This document shows, piece after piece, positions 11,610 through 24,644 of a DNA stretch of 64,000 nt. A program made the position numbers and the translations under genes. Under the pieces are notes generated by a model. The model did no database searches, was not told the origin of the DNA, and was given only the letters and a program-made list of their open reading frames with translations. This DNA comes from Prosapia bicincta (Eukaryota > Arthropoda > Insecta > Hemiptera > Cercopidae), in the NCBI GenBank assembly GCA_036971475.1, contig JBAIZL010000002.1, forward strand, positions 173,264,024 to 173,328,023. The letters are read 5' to 3'. How positions within the stretch are numbered: the first letter of the stretch is position 1; every line of letters begins with the position of its first letter.

Positions 11610-12180
11610 GGCAAAATAATTTTAAAGCTACTTCTTTTAATCCTAGTGAATGGCTCATATGCCATTCCCTATGCATTTGAATGAAGTTTCTTAAGTTGCT
11701 ACCAACATAATCAAAATTTTGCTTCTGTTACTTATGGTCATGGGAAATGCCGCTCAAGCTGGGAATTGATGTATTTGCATAGTATGCCTACATTCAATGT
11801 TACTCTTGCCTGAGTCCAATATAATTATAGAAATATGAACTTCTTAAAAGTTTTCAAAAACTTTGTTATCAAATTTTCACACAATTTCATCCATTAGTCC
11901 ATTGGATTGCTAAGGTTATAAACTCCCTATATACCAATTTTGGTGAAATCCTTAGGTTAGTCTCTGAGTAAAGATATACAAACATATATATATATATATA
12001 TAAACTTACAACTTTTCAAACACTGATGATGAGGAATTCTCAGTAAGTTTTGACCTATACCACTGAATTCTTAAGGTCCAAAATCTCCTATTTAATAATT
12101 TTGGTAAAAATCCTTATAGACGTTTTCTAGAAAATATTTACATATATATAATTATTAGTCGTTTAAGAATATTACACACA
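11610..12180 (+). mobile_element. Retroposon 3'-tail-like repeat
   Basis: It matches 30,720-31,430 in order and orientation: TTTTAAAGCTACTT, AAGTTGCTACCAACATAATC, GATGTATTTGCATAGTA, then phrases of the type TATATACCAATTTTGGTGAAAT and TAGTCGTTTAAGAATATTA before a CA/TA microsatellite. The TGGTGAAA phrase recurs inside each copy at intervals of roughly 130-140 bases. No protein domain is seen. In copies 2 and 3 it directly precedes the shared block, so it was probably part of the duplicated unit. Confidence 0.5.
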
Positions 12181-12889
12181 CACACACATACATATATATA
12201 AAAATATTAGACAAGAGATCTTGATTCTAGGAATTTTAAATCTACCGTTTATGTTAAGTATATTACGAGGCTAATCCTTGATTCTTGTAAATTCCCACGT
12301 CTCGCATCCGTTATATGATTAATTCTTGTTAAAAAAGGAGAACCCCCCTCCCCGACATAACATGAATTAGACATTATCTGCTCCTCTAAATTCAGTTGGG
12401 TCTTTGATATTGTAACTTTACTTTCATAATATATTAACTAAATAATTCTCCAGGATTGGAAATCATTTTAAACTATGTGAGTAAATCTATAAAACCTAAT
12501 CCATATTGATTACAGTATTGTTTCTTAATTTTTAATCATATTGATGTTTATATTGTATTGGATTCATCCAATCACGATTTGTGCATATTATCTTGCGTTA
12601 TTGAAGAGAAATAACGAATTATTAATATTCTGATAATATTTTGATTGAAAATCCATTAGAAGACTAGGGTCGAAATGATGCTTTAAAAGATTTTGGGCTG
12701 GTGTTCTGAGTGATGTAGGTAGGTTATCATAAAACAACTAGCTGCGTTACACTGTGTTTCCACAAAAGACCTACTGGGCTTCAAGGTTAAGTATTTATAT
12801 TCAACTAAATTCTTAATCTTATATTTTACACAATAAAGAAAAGGTAATATTCCTAATATTATATTACAATTCAGTAAATTACAATGTGA

Positions 12890-13960
12890 ATCACTGTAAC
12901 ACTCTTAAATAATTAGGTGTTACATATAAATTCATTTACATTTTAAATTTTTATTTTATAATTAGATCGGCCCAGTATGAAAGAAAATTTTTGCTTTCTT
13001 GGTGAACACTTGTTAATCTATCGTAAGAAGTAAGGCGCTACTAGCGGGCAAAAATGTAAAATATCGAACGATGTTGGTAAGTTAAGGCAATTGAAGAGAT
13101 CATGCCATATGACTTAAGCATGAGGTGATACCTGCGAACCAATCAAAAATGTAATAAGAACAAATAAGGGTGTGGGTTGCATGGGAATTTAGCTACGTGC
13201 GTCTACCAAACTGCCCACTTCACTAAAAATCTTTGAACGAAATAGACGTGATGGCAATTTCGGAAATGACTTAGGAAATTTGCAAGCTTTTATTAATCAA
13301 AATTTAAGATGTCAAGGCCGGTACCAGTTTATTAATGCTACTTACCGAAGAAGCCAGAACTTTTTGTTATGAGTTCCAAATAGTAAAAGCTCGTATTTTT
13401 TGTTTAAGTGCGCTTGCTGCAAGAGCGATGTGCAGTGATAAGTAATATGTGTTATAGTGTTATACAAGTGGTGTGCACAACCAGGTACGTTTTAGAGTAT
13501 AATGAAGAAAACGTATTTTAATTTTAACTAACTTAAATTCTGAATGATAAATGATTAACACATAAACGGTAGAAATCGTCTTTGGATATTGATTTCTAAA
13601 AATAAATTTGAACACTTAATTTACTATCTCCTCGATACGTAAATTGTAATGCTTTATTGTACACTTAACAAGTAATAATATATGTAAAGAATAATTAGCA
13701 GTAATTTAAAATAAATCTCTTGACACATTGGTTGTCATTTGTTTAATTTGTGATTTGTGTTTAATTAATAAATTGTTTAATATTGTATTTTAAAACATTC
13801 AATCGTTATTTTGCATGTAACCTAGTTCTAGCTTCAAGATAGGAAGACCGTCACAGACAGACAGTATGTGCCTGAGCTATGCCGTTAGAACTAGAAGCCC
13901 TGGTAAGTAAAATTAAATATTTTGGTAATAAGCAAAAGAACACAAAAATAAAGGTAAAAT
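12890..13960. other. Copy-2 insertion, no feature recognised
   Basis: This stretch has no visible counterpart in copies 1 or 3, where the flanking sequences are adjacent. I see no open frame of note, no terminal repeats and no RNA gene. Confidence 0.4.
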
Positions 13961-14339
13961 TAGCCAGGTAAAAAGGGCGAAGTGTTACACCACATTAGTG
14001 TAAAGGCACATATAAACAAACGAAATTCTACTTCTATAGAGGTTTTGGCCAGGAGGTTTAGGAGGATGGTTTGCCACGTAGGAGGGGTGGGGATACGTGG
14101 CTGAGATATGTCAGACCTCGAATATTTACTGATTTTACGAGATTCATTACAATGTTGCTCCAGAATATACGCCCTTCCTTCAGACATCAATTCCTCTATG
14201 ATTTAATATTATCTAAGACAATTTCACCTCCAAGATTTATAGCCTAACCTTAGAAACGCCCATTACCTTAAACTGTTCTTACGTAATATCCCAATAATAA
14301 CATGGTGTAAAACTACATAGAACTACATTATTCTTAGCG

Positions 14340-14401
14340 TAATATTTCCTGGATCCCCGTCACTAATATCACCTAATATTTCCTGGATCCCCGTCACTAA
14401 T
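14340..14401. repeat. 34-bp tandem duplication
   Basis: The unit TAATATTTCCTGGATCCCCG plus 14 more bases is repeated at 14,340 and 14,374. Looser relatives (CCTAATATTACTTGGACCC and similar) are scattered at 14,450-14,480 and 35,700-36,110, which suggests a dispersed degenerate repeat. Confidence 0.75.
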
Positions 14402-15973
14402 GGACCTAGCCTCACATTATGTAGACCATAGCTTAAACTTAATTTAATCTTTACTGTTCCCCGCCACTAATGGGCCTTAATCTTACTCATAGGCACGTGA
14501 TTAGGTTACCTCAATCACAAGTACAGTCTAGTCAAAAACTCAATATTATTTTGCCTAATTTTGTTATTGCTATCGCTCGCTACTAACCTAAGTTTACGTT
14601 GTCTATCTCACATACGTAAGCTAAACATACGTCTGAATAACCTACACACACCTCTATTGAAACATAACACAACTCAACCTATTCTAAAATAACATTTACA
14701 AAATTCAAAGCAGCCTAATTGTAATATTAGACCCTCGTCTCTGAAGAGGCATTACAGAACCTAGCGTGAATGACCTAATTATTAATCAACTTAACTTAAC
14801 TTTTAACCTAACCTAACTTAACTTCACCTTCTTATAAAATTACCTTCAACAAAACATAACGTAACCTAACCTTATGTACATTTTTATTACTTTCTAAGCA
14901 TCATCATACCTAATTTCAATACGCTACATTAATCTTTAAACAAACGTAAGTTAATAAAAACTTCATATAATCAAATACTAGTTTGAGAATAATATTTAGA
15001 AGATATAAGTGACATACCAGGAAAAACGTTAAAGAAACACAGGGACGAATAGCTTGGGTGGAATGTCGACAGATTTTACTGTTTTAATGGATCGCTTCTG
15101 ACAAAGATCGAACCAGTGATTGATGACGCGAAAAGACTCTAAAAGAGTAATAGAACTGTGAAACCACACAGTTATGAAATAAATTGATAGATGTGATGAA
15201 ATTGGGAACAAATATCCGTCGTGGAAAGTTTTTTTCCTTTATTGTTGATATAAAATAATTGAACATATATTTATCTATTTATTTGTCTCTGTCTGAGAAC
15301 CGAAAATAGAACATACGTTTCACTTTCGACAAGCATTTTAATAATTTAAAATTAAAACCTTGTGTTCTGTTTCGTTGAGGAGTAGTGAGTTTTTAACTGC
15401 TCCAGATTTAAATGAAAATAAATAAAGCTAAAAAAGATTTTAACTTAAAGTTTAGCTTACTTGCAATTTTAACAACTATTCATTCAAGGGTTTTAAACTT
15501 AGCAATGAATAGGGAAATGTAGAAAATAAAATAAAATCCAGGCCTTATAAAATAATATTGGTACGTGTTCATATTACGAGTTAATTTGATCATGGATCTC
15601 CGTAGAATTTAAAACTCATACATAGTTATGTGTATCTTCACATTTATCTTCCTTCGTGTTCTTAGAAGAATTGGTGATTTTAGATGCAAAATTGAAATCG
15701 TATAGGGGACGGAATGAAGTAGACCTCAGAACATGATAAATACAGTAACAAATATTACAAGTCTGCATATACGCTTTGCATTTTAAACGGCAGACTTATT
15801 TTCCATTTCTTTTTTAGTAGTGTTATATAACTGTTAAACAGTGTATGTACATTTAGCGTATATTGGAAGAATATTTTATTCTAGAAACTTGGACCATTTA
15901 TTCAGTTACTAAAAAAGTTTATATAAAAATTTCTTGTTGTAATCATCCTAAATTCACTGATTAAACTATAAAT
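14402..15973. other. Non-coding DNA of copy 2
   Basis: No gene is recognisable. The 14,560-14,880 part is rich in CCTAA/ACTTAACCTAA words. The 15,010-15,900 part is the diverged counterpart of 8,950-10,140. Confidence 0.6.
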
Positions 15974-16781
15974 AAAAATTACTTAACTAATTAAATGCAT
16001 AGGGATTACTTGCTGACGCGTGACGAAATACATTTTGTTATAGAATACATTGTTCAACAAAACGGCTACCATTACACAATAATGAACTCATGAAAATTAA
16101 ACACAAACATCATCAAACAGCCACACAGCAAAACTACACAAAAACACCAAATACTTATCCCTCAGCTACCACAACAAAAAAACACACACACAATAGCCTT
16201 CACGTTCAAAACACTTCACTTCTAAATATCTTACAAAACAACAAACACTTTAAGATACCATATACAATTCTTTCAAAAACAAACAGACAAATGAAAGCTA
16301 TCAGGTATTTACAAATTAACATGTAATGATTGTCCCAGCCATTATCGGCTAAACCAGTGGGTCATTTTATATACGCTTCGAACAACACATTGACCAAAGA
16401 AACTAAACAAACCCAAAACAAGCCGCAACACACCTTAAAACACCAAACACATACATACGGACATACATACTAATTTAAACATACTCCTTACATAAAACAA
16501 ATTAAAAAACTAACAACTTTAGAAAAAAACTAGAGTTTCGAAAACTATAGAACAGACAACGAAAACATATTAAATGATCACACACATTTTGAGGCCAGCA
16601 CCTTTTTTCCGTTACACAGCGCACAACCAAAATAACCCACCCCTTCCACAGACATAAATCCATCCCGACAACCTTTGTACCTAACACGTATGCCGCCAAT
16701 AGAGGCTTTGCTTCGTAAAAGGAAGGATTGTTTCCAAACGTGTCAGCAAGTAAGCCCTATTTATTTACTTAAGTAATTTTT
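15974..16781. mobile_element. 0.8-kb TIR element
   Basis: Both ends carry an inverted repeat of about 48 bp. The left end reads AAAAATTACTTAA..TAGGGATTACTTGCTGACGCGT (15,974-16,021). The right end is its mirror, ACGTGTCAGCAAGTAAGCCCTA..TTAAGTAATTTTT (16,738-16,781). It interrupts the collinearity of copy 2 with copy 1, as expected for an insertion. The interior plus strand is strikingly A+C-rich, with an open frame at 16,090-16,326 made mostly of T, N, K and H. I recognise no transposase, so it is probably non-autonomous. No clear target duplication was found. Confidence 0.65.
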
Positions 16782-16989
16782 AATTATAGTAAGTTTATAT
16801 AGTTTTGAAGTGTTACGAAACGTAGCAGGTGAAAAAACTATGTTTTTATAGTGGCGTTAGGCCCTCATTATGTAGAAAGCAATCCTTATATCGATCCGTC
16901 GAATGAAGTGACCTTAATTTTGACTTGAAATTTCAAAAGTAAAAATGAAGCAAACTATGCCAAAATAACAGACAAAATGTAATTGTTTT

Positions 16990-18790
16990 AAATAAACAAT
17001 GACCAACCTTGAAGATCACTGTGCGCATGAGCAGGGCTCATTGTAGTTGGCCACTCATTCTGGCCAAGACCTACTGTGGTTTGGTGTTGTTTATTTCCAG
17101 CAGATCAAATACACTGGAACGATAGACATTAAAACATTGCCCGGCCGGAGTAGTGCTTTGAATGAAAATGTGAAAGGTTCAAAACAGACGTGTTTTCGCA
17201 GTCAACAGAAGTCCATAGCGTTTTGTAGCTTAAACCTAGGATTTCCCAAAACTATATTGTAACATATTTTACATATTTGTCCTTATTAACTTTAAATAAC
17301 GCATGATATATATCAAGCTGAACGACGTAAATATGTTGACCTGGTTACTAATATTCTGAGTCGTATGTTTCAGTTATCTTAGGAGAAAACTTTCCCCATC
17401 AATGATTGTGTCAACCGTCATCACTCCCGAATATGCATGTCTCCACGAAACGTAAGTATTTGGAACGTCAGTGACTCGCCCAAGGTGAAAGTGCGTTGTT
17501 GTGTCATGCATGATCCTGTCATTTTTGCGTTACATTTCAGAGAATACAATCAGTAGCATCAGCTACGTAGACATAATAGATCCACTTATGGTCCCAGAGA
17601 TTGATAAGATATAGAGGAACCGTAGGATAAAGCAGGAGGAAATTGATAAATACAGCAGGATAAATCTCCGCCTCTTAACTGTCTGATGTTGCGAGAAGCT
17701 TTCAAGAAAACATTCCCTGCTCGGGGCTTGTTAGAGATTACCTTGTTGCGTGGAAACCAAAAGGCCTTAAATAAACGCCCTTAACCTCTTTAATTCCAGA
17801 TTCTTAAACATAATTAATTCATTCTAAGAACTGTCTTGCCTATTTATCTAACTATTTAAGAACACTTTCTTCAGTAACCTTGTATTTTCAGCGATTTACA
17901 TACCTTTTTCTTGTATCTTTCCGTAGTATACTAATAACCTAACCTAACCTAACAAAACCATTAGTAATTAAAATCTATTATCTTTAACTAATTTTGTATC
18001 ATTAGACTATCTTAGTTAGTATTCGGGCTACGATTTCATACAGCATAATGCGAAAGATACCTTTTGGTTCCGATGTGGAAGTATAAATTCGTACATATCA
18101 ACCAAACACCAAGTAAAATAATTTTTCTTTAACTCAAATTTAATTAATTTTAGGGGATAATTACCTCATACTGTTCTTAGCAAGCAAAAAATAACTCTAC
18201 GGGTCTAAGTGACCTTTTTATCATAAGTTACAAAAACGTAAGGGATTTACAACTGTTAAGAAATATAAGCAATAATATACTAGAAACGCTCATATATATA
18301 AGAAAACATTGTGTCACATACTCGGACGTATTTATATATATATGTCAATGTGTAAGCTCACATATCTCCAGTCGTAAGGTGAGCAGAGGATGTTTATTGA
18401 AAACGGCAGTTTTTGTAAACTTTCTGGATCTTAGATAATTTAACAAAAATAGAATAGATGTATAGGCAGCAGCAAAGATATCATAGGTAAAGATCAAAGA
18501 ATTGAAATCTTTTATACATATAAAGCTACTGATTTAAACCAAAATTAATGAAAACGTAAATTTTTAATATATTCTCTTATGTAAATTCTTTCCAGAAATA
18601 GCAATTTGAAGAAACCTTTTGATTTCATTTCTATGGTTTCGAAGATATTTTAGTTTAGATTTATGTTGTATATTAGCGTAAGAATATTTATATACCAAAG
18701 TTCTAAGAATGTATTAAAATGTGTGGGGAATATATGGGGAATATAGTGAGAAGCAAAACAGGGATGTAAGCATGGTAGAAATGTTAACTA
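16990..18790. other. Copy-2 insertion of unknown origin
   Basis: The sequence is not found in copies 1 or 3, where the flanks are nearly joined. The first part (17,020-17,780) has a higher GC content than its surroundings and contains one open frame on the plus strand (17,047-17,262) that I do not recognise. The remainder is AT-rich. No terminal repeats are evident. Confidence 0.45.
17938..17953 (-). repeat. Interstitial (TTAGG) motif
   Basis: Three consecutive CCTAA units, the complement of the insect telomere repeat TTAGG. Shorter runs occur at 14,806 and 24,549. They are too short to be telomeric and are useful mainly as a taxonomic hint. Confidence 0.6.
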
Positions 18791-18949
18791 TATTAGTTGT
18801 CACACATTTTATACTTACATAGAAGATTATCAAATTACGATTCTGTTCAACATATTTTGCCGTTTATACAGAAGATGAATTGATTTATGTGAAGAAGTTT
18901 TATTACTCTTTGTTATGAATTAAGTCTCATTACTCTACAATCTTGTAAT

Positions 18950-19910
18950 GAATTGGTAACGATAACTTTGTTACTGTGACAGAAGAAACTTATTTCCAAG
19001 TTAGTACTGATTACTTTAGTTCACTAGAAGTCGCTCCAATACCAAATAGTTATGATCTTGTTAGAATATTGATTACATTAGTCTATGAGTAATGCAAACA
19101 ATGTTACAATACGGTCACAGTTAAGAGCAAACTTCTTGCTTATAACTTCATGTTGTCGCACTCCCTTCCATTAGCTAAGATGGACGTTTTATGAAATGTT
19201 TATCTCCTGATCATATTAGTAAAAAATAAGAAATATTATTTGTGTAGAAAAAAATTTAAATTTGTGGCATTAAGAAATTTAATGAATGAAACAACATTCT
19301 AATTTAAAGAAGAATTTGTACTATTAAACCTCAAGTCTTTCTTTCTGCAAGTTTTTTTTGTATCTCCTGTTGTGCTCCTAATAAATCCTGCGTCTGTCCC
19401 TTGCCTACCGAGTGGTAAGTTATTATTCTCCCACGTAAAGTGTCCTTCCTGCCTTTAAAAATCATGCTTAGTTTTTGTATCTCATGATTGTTGCTAAGTA
19501 GGTAGTGTCTTACATCACAAAATGTGTACATCCTATCGCATATTAGTGGAAAGCGTCACGTATCCTGTGGATATAACCAAACATCTGTGTCGTAGCTTTA
19601 GCTTGAAGTTAAGTAATTATTGCCCCACCCTCGTCGTATCTGCTTCTTAATTCGTGTCTTATACACAAAAAATATCCAGAAAAGGATAACCAATAGAGTC
19701 ATTTTTTCTAATCCATAAAAGGCAGCAGAAATAGAACAGATCGCTCGGTATGTCTTGTTACTCTTGACTTCTGGCACTTAGCTCTTGACACCTGCATCGT
19801 GGCTCATGCTTCCCTTCACATTCTCTTACTCTTTGCTAAGAAACTGGTGCTTCTTGTTCCAAAATTCATGACTCCCACATAACCTTCACATTATACTTCT
19901 TTTTTTTTAG
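18950..19910 (-). other. Unassigned, with coiled-coil-like frame
   Basis: This is mostly non-coding. Minus-strand frame 19,331-19,531 ends in a helical, charged stretch (DLLGAQQEIQKKLAERKT). The pyrimidine-rich plus strand at 19,740-19,880 resembles the relic at 20,270-20,860. The two may be parts of one decayed unit split by the fold-back element at 19,929-20,243. The matching part of copy 1 would lie left of the window. Confidence 0.25.
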
Positions 19911-19928
19911 TCCATTACATTGGTGAAT

Positions 19929-20243
19929 CTTAATTAATCACTTTACCAATAGTTTATGACTATTCGAATTTTAAATTATGTAAATTTGTGTAAACTTGCT
20001 GAGACAGAACGTTTTCGATCGCTATGCAGCCATTTCCATAGTATCAGTTGTGTTATGAATTAGGCATTGTTAGTTCGTATGTGGGCGTTTATTTTTCTAA
20101 CCTTTAATTCCGTGTTCATGAGATACTGATGAAGATCGCCATATAGCAATATAAAACTGTCTGTCTTAGTAGGGTTTTACAAATTTACAAAATTAAAAGT
20201 TCGGGTGCTAATAAACTATTGTAAAACGTGATTAATTTTACGT
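19929..20243. mobile_element. Fold-back element, copy-3 counterpart
   Basis: It is the same element as 17-337 with scattered differences. It was therefore present before the duplication. Its right arm keeps CTGATGA (20,126-20,132) and GATCGC/GCAAT, but the following tetranucleotide has drifted. Confidence 0.7.
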
Positions 20244-20269
20244 CATATTTGGTATGTTTTACCTCTATT

Positions 20270-20860
20270 CTCAACTCGTGATTTCTCTCACGTAAGTCGT
20301 GCTCTTCTTGCGTAACTTTTACCTCCAGCCGTGTAATTTTTGCCTCCTGTCTCGTAACTCACGTCGATGCTGGGTAACATTTTCCTCATGTCACGCAATT
20401 CATACTTCATGCGTCATAACTGTTGCTTTTTGCCATGATACCCTTGTTACCGGCCACGTAATAGGTAGTCTTTGTCACAAACCCCTTTTTCCCGTCGCGT
20501 AACGTTTACCTTCTGCCCTGTAACGCGAGCTTCCTGCTGTAAAACTCTGTCATAATGTCAGTTAGCTCATTCCCCTTGTGTCTACCTCGTTCTTGCTGGC
20601 AAGTAACTGAAGCTTCTTCTTGTCTAACTCTTCCGCTGCATTACTCTTTGCTCTGACTCGTAGTCCGTGTGGATGTCGCGTAACACTATCGTCATGCTGC
20701 GAGACTCTTGCCTTGTTTGCCCAACTCCTGCACTATTTCAGGTATATTGTGGAATGTCTTACGTAGCCTGTAAGTACTGTGCATCTAGTTACCATCTTCC
20801 TGATCATATACAACATATATTTGTAGTACCACAAAATTATCAGATTAGCACTGATAAATA
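20270..20860 (-). pseudogene. Degenerate coiled-coil-like relic, copy 3
   Basis: It matches 360-955. The minus strand again shows RAKSNAAEELDKKKLQLLASKNE before stops and frame changes. The conservation equals that of the surrounding non-coding DNA, which gives no sign of selection. Confidence 0.25.
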
Positions 20861-22908
20861 ATAAGCTAGAGTGTTAATAATGGTGTATCAATTCGAGTAT
20901 AAAATACAAAAATAAAACTTTTTTAGTTTTGCGATAATAATGTACCTAGCACCATAATAAGTTTAGCAAAAAAGATGATCTACCTGTGTACCGAGCTAAG
21001 CAGCCTAATCTAACCTCCCAATAAGAAGTATTATGGCAGTTTTTGATGATTATTTTTTCTGAACCTTGTACATTTTGATGAACGGCCAGATATTAGGCAT
21101 TTTATAATACATCCGATCCTGGGTTTATTGTTAATCTTGTACATAAACAATAAACACATGATACGAATTTCCATTCCGAAAGTATGTCTCTAGAATTGTT
21201 CCTATTTAAACAGGATTTCACTCCTTTAAATTCTTTGAGGACTATTTGTACTTTTTCTGTTGTATTTTATATCTTGTTATATCTAAGGATCGATATCAAA
21301 TACTCTATGTATTTTAAAACCAAGTTTCAAACACCAAACCAGTCTACTATTGTGTGTGTAAACGATTACACTGTTACAATAATGTTAGTTTGGTGACAAA
21401 TAAATCTTTGTATATTGATGGTAGATAGATAGTAATGTATATCGAAATGAAATGTGATTTTATAGCAAAGCTGCAGGTGATTGTCCTGTCATTATCTACA
21501 AATAGCATTGATTTACAAAGACAGTATGTCCTCATCAATCCATATTGTGACAGGATTAGACCTGCATGCCGTTTGTTTTACCAATGAAATGAATCTTTTT
21601 TTCTAAATTATTTTGCTTCAGAAAAGAACATAACACAAATGTTTCATAATAATCTCTCGAGACCAGCAAGTCAAAGTTTTACAACAAAATATTTTTTTAA
21701 ATCACCAACCAGCCATTATACAAAAATGCTAATAATTTCCTAAGTATCTACTGAAAAGTAGACACATTTTTAAGAAATATAAAACATGTTTCAGTTGATG
21801 AATCCAGTGAAGTAAAATACAAATACATACTTTATTATGAAAATGGATACATATATTTCACAATTATAAAATTTTAAAAACATATAATTTAATATTACAC
21901 TATACAAGTAATAAACGAAACAGACAAAGTTACAATTTATGTAGTCATGTAAAACCTAGAATTAAGTTGTATTGCAAAGTGGTAAACTACCGCTACATTT
22001 AATTTTGCCATTACATCCCTCTTCAGACGCGACTAGGTCCAGATCTCAGACTGTGTTACTTTTATAAACACGGTTTTGTCTCTTAAATTTAGTATTCGTA
22101 TTTAAGTGAATGGTCTTATAACAAACTGTAGCCATGTACATTTGAACAATATGTACTGAGTTTTATTACAAAATAATATTACTTCAACATAGTTAAAGCA
22201 AACGTTACAAGCATAAGTATTTTGTATTTTTAAAACCTTTTTGCAGTTTGAAACAATTTTATATGGTGGCATAGAAACGACAAATTTTAAATAGAAAAAC
22301 AAGATAAATAAAACTTAAATTATAATACTTATATGTCAAGTAGTTCTAACCATACCAAGTGATAAAATATCTGTCTAGATTAGGTTATAGGTATTTAGGT
22401 TCAAGGCAGGTATCATAAATAATCATTATAATTAATAGAGAGTATATATAATCGGTTGATTGGCTCTTATTTATGTTTATACCTAATCGCAAACATTGCT
22501 TTGGAGTAAAATGGAACACTTTCACAATTGTGCAAGTTTTGAAGGGGGAGGTAAAACCTATAAGAAACACCAGATAGCACTGGAGGCGAATGTTCAAGAT
22601 TTGGGAATGACCTGAAGCTTGAAGTGGCTCTTTACGTTTGGTTAGTATTCATTATGTGATTGGTGGTTTGTGCGAATTTTCATATAACTACCAAAAAAAA
22701 TGCAAAACGAAGGAGGAGCATTCAGCGGCTTCAGGAAGTAAGTAAACGTTGGAGGGCCAGGGAGGTTGAAATGGTTAAACTTATATGTGATGTAGGATGT
22801 AAGGATATAAGTGTTCTATTAAAATAAATGGTTAAATTTTAATAATTATTTAAATAATTTGCATGTACATATATGGTGGCAAATTGTGGATGGAAAAAAT
22901 TATTTGTC

Positions 22909-24644
22909 AGTAGCTACTTTGGCACAAAAAGTGGTGGGGGCGACTTGGCCTTAAAGCAGTAACCTTAGTTAGCCAAATGGCAGCTAACCTAACCCACCCC
23001 TAAGTGTGGGGATGTTCCTAGGTACGTTCGGAAGCTGCCCCGTTGGGGGGTAGTTTTTAGAAAAATTTTTGAAAAATGTGTGTTGCGTGTTAGGGTGGAG
23101 ATAGAGTGTATTTTGGATAGAGATGGGGGTGGGTTCACCTGGGGGTAGTTTTAAATAATATATGAAATTGCCAAAAAATGATCGTTTAGATCAAATGACT
23201 AAACAACTGTATGCGGTATGTTTAGAGAATGTGTTGGATAGATGTAGGAGTGAGTTCACCTAGGGGTAGTTTTAAATAGTATATCAGATTGCCAAAAAAT
23301 TATAGGTCCCTGGAGTCTTAGGTAAAAGTCACCTTGGAGTCGTGCTCGAGGTAAAGCCACCTAGGAGCTAAGCCTTAGGTAAATCTACCTTGGAGCATGG
23401 CCTCAGGTAAAGCCATCCCGAAGCCAGCCCTTAAGTAAAGCCACCCTGGAGAAAGGCCTTAGGTAAATTCACACTAGAGGCAGGCTTTAAGTGGAGGTTT
23501 GTTTTTAATAATATATGAAATTGCCAAAAAATGATCGGTTAGATCAAATGAACAACGTTTCAACTAAACAACATTGAAAAAATGTATTACGCTAAGTTTG
23601 ACGTCGCCCAATCGTATGGGTATGTGGGGATCTTCAAACCTAAGTCAGTCAGATGGCAGCGGAGCGGGATAGCGGCTGTGACGTAGTAAGATGGCTGTTC
23701 AAGATGGCGGTTATGTTGATAAGAGATAGCGAGTGATGTAAATATTAAGGAATAATTATACGAAATGTAATGTAAATGTTGTAATAAAAATAAAGTTGTA
23801 TGGTTTGGATTCGATCCGTGAACCGTGGGAGCGGAGACAAGATGGCGTCGCCTGGTGTATGTATGAGGTGGGTTATGTGTGGTTAGCTGTGGGGGTTAAG
23901 GAGTGTCGATCCGGGGTTGGTGGATGATATTGCTCCAAAAACAAAATTGCGCTGCGATAGTGTCCTAACTTAACCTAACTGCGTCGAGCTAGCGTTCTCA
24001 CCTAAGAAAAAGTGGTGTAAGGATTGTGATAGTGTGTTTGGGTATGATAAGGGGGATGGGGGTATTTTATAATAATAACATATGAAAGCATCAAAAAATG
24101 ATCGGATAGATCAAATGACCAACGTTTCAACTAAACACTATCTTACGCTAAGTTCAATCGACCAACAATTACGTTAAATTCAAATAGTCAACAGTCAATG
24201 CGGAGAATCGACCTATCACATTGCAGGGGCCCGGTAGGCCTATGCAACACAACGCAAACGGTCGCAGTAAGGTGTGTAGGCTTATTACTATGTTAAGCCA
24301 ACATGCATTAGAGCCCTATATAGTATGTTAATCAAATATGCATGTAAACCTACATAGACTTATATACTATGTTAAGCCAACATGTATGAATCCCAACATG
24401 GGTCTACAATGTCGGTAAACCAGTGGCCAAAGCCTTTATGGTATTTTTCCAAATGTTTTCCAAAAACTACCCCAATCCCGATTCCACCCCCAGAGCAACC
24501 CCCGGGGCAGCTCCCAAACGTACCTAGGAACATCCTCACACTAAGGGGTGGGTTAGGTTAGCTGCCATTTGGCTAACGTAGGTTACTGCTTCAAGGCCAA
24601 GTCCCCACATCACGTTTTGTTCCAAAGTAGCCCCATTAACTACT
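22909..24644. mobile_element. 1.74-kb TIR transposon with empty site
   Basis: The ends are inverted repeats of about 140-190 bp. AGTAG at 22,909 is mirrored by CTACT at 24,640-24,644, and both arms contain CTACTTTGG, ACTTGGCCTT, AGCCAAATGGCAGCTAACCT, GGATGTTCCTAGGTACGTT and AGCTGCCCCG. The left arm has lost about nine bases near its tip. Flanks are TTTGTC (22,903-22,908) and TTTGCC (24,645-24,650), an imperfect 6-bp target duplication. Copy 1 at about 3,173 has the unoccupied site with one TTTGTC. The interior holds no transposase frame, so the element is non-autonomous. The superfamily is undetermined. Confidence 0.85.
23310..23490. repeat. ~35-bp minisatellite inside TIR element
   Basis: About five diverged units of the form GGCCTTAGGTAAANNCACC followed by TTGGAG or CTAGAG, spaced 33-37 bases. 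A longer internal repeat (ATATATGAAATTGCCAAAAA, then GATC and AGATCAAATGA) recurs in whole or in part around 23,158, 23,279, 23,509 and 24,080 in the same element. Confidence 0.7.

Larger units (their letters stand above)
12200..18950. repeat. Segmental duplication, diverged copy 2
   Basis: Scattered but collinear matches to copy 1 run from 7,225 to 11,100. Examples are 12,345-12,500 with 7,760-7,930, 13,990-14,165 with 8,110-8,265, 15,010-15,235 with 8,950-9,180, 16,785-16,985 with 10,495-10,690, and 18,800-18,945 with 10,960-11,110. Divergence is clearly higher than between copies 1 and 3. Insertions account for its greater length: 15,974-16,781, about 16,990-18,790, and probably about 12,890-13,960. 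Confidence 0.7.

Noticed and set aside
16090..16326. 78-codon plus-strand frame ending RYLQINM
   Set aside because: The ending vaguely recalls the start of a LINE endonuclease, but the frame stops there, the composition is low complexity and it lies within a TIR element.
17938..17953. Telomere or subtelomere
   Set aside because: Three CCTAA units are far too few. Scattered short runs of this kind are common in insect genomes.
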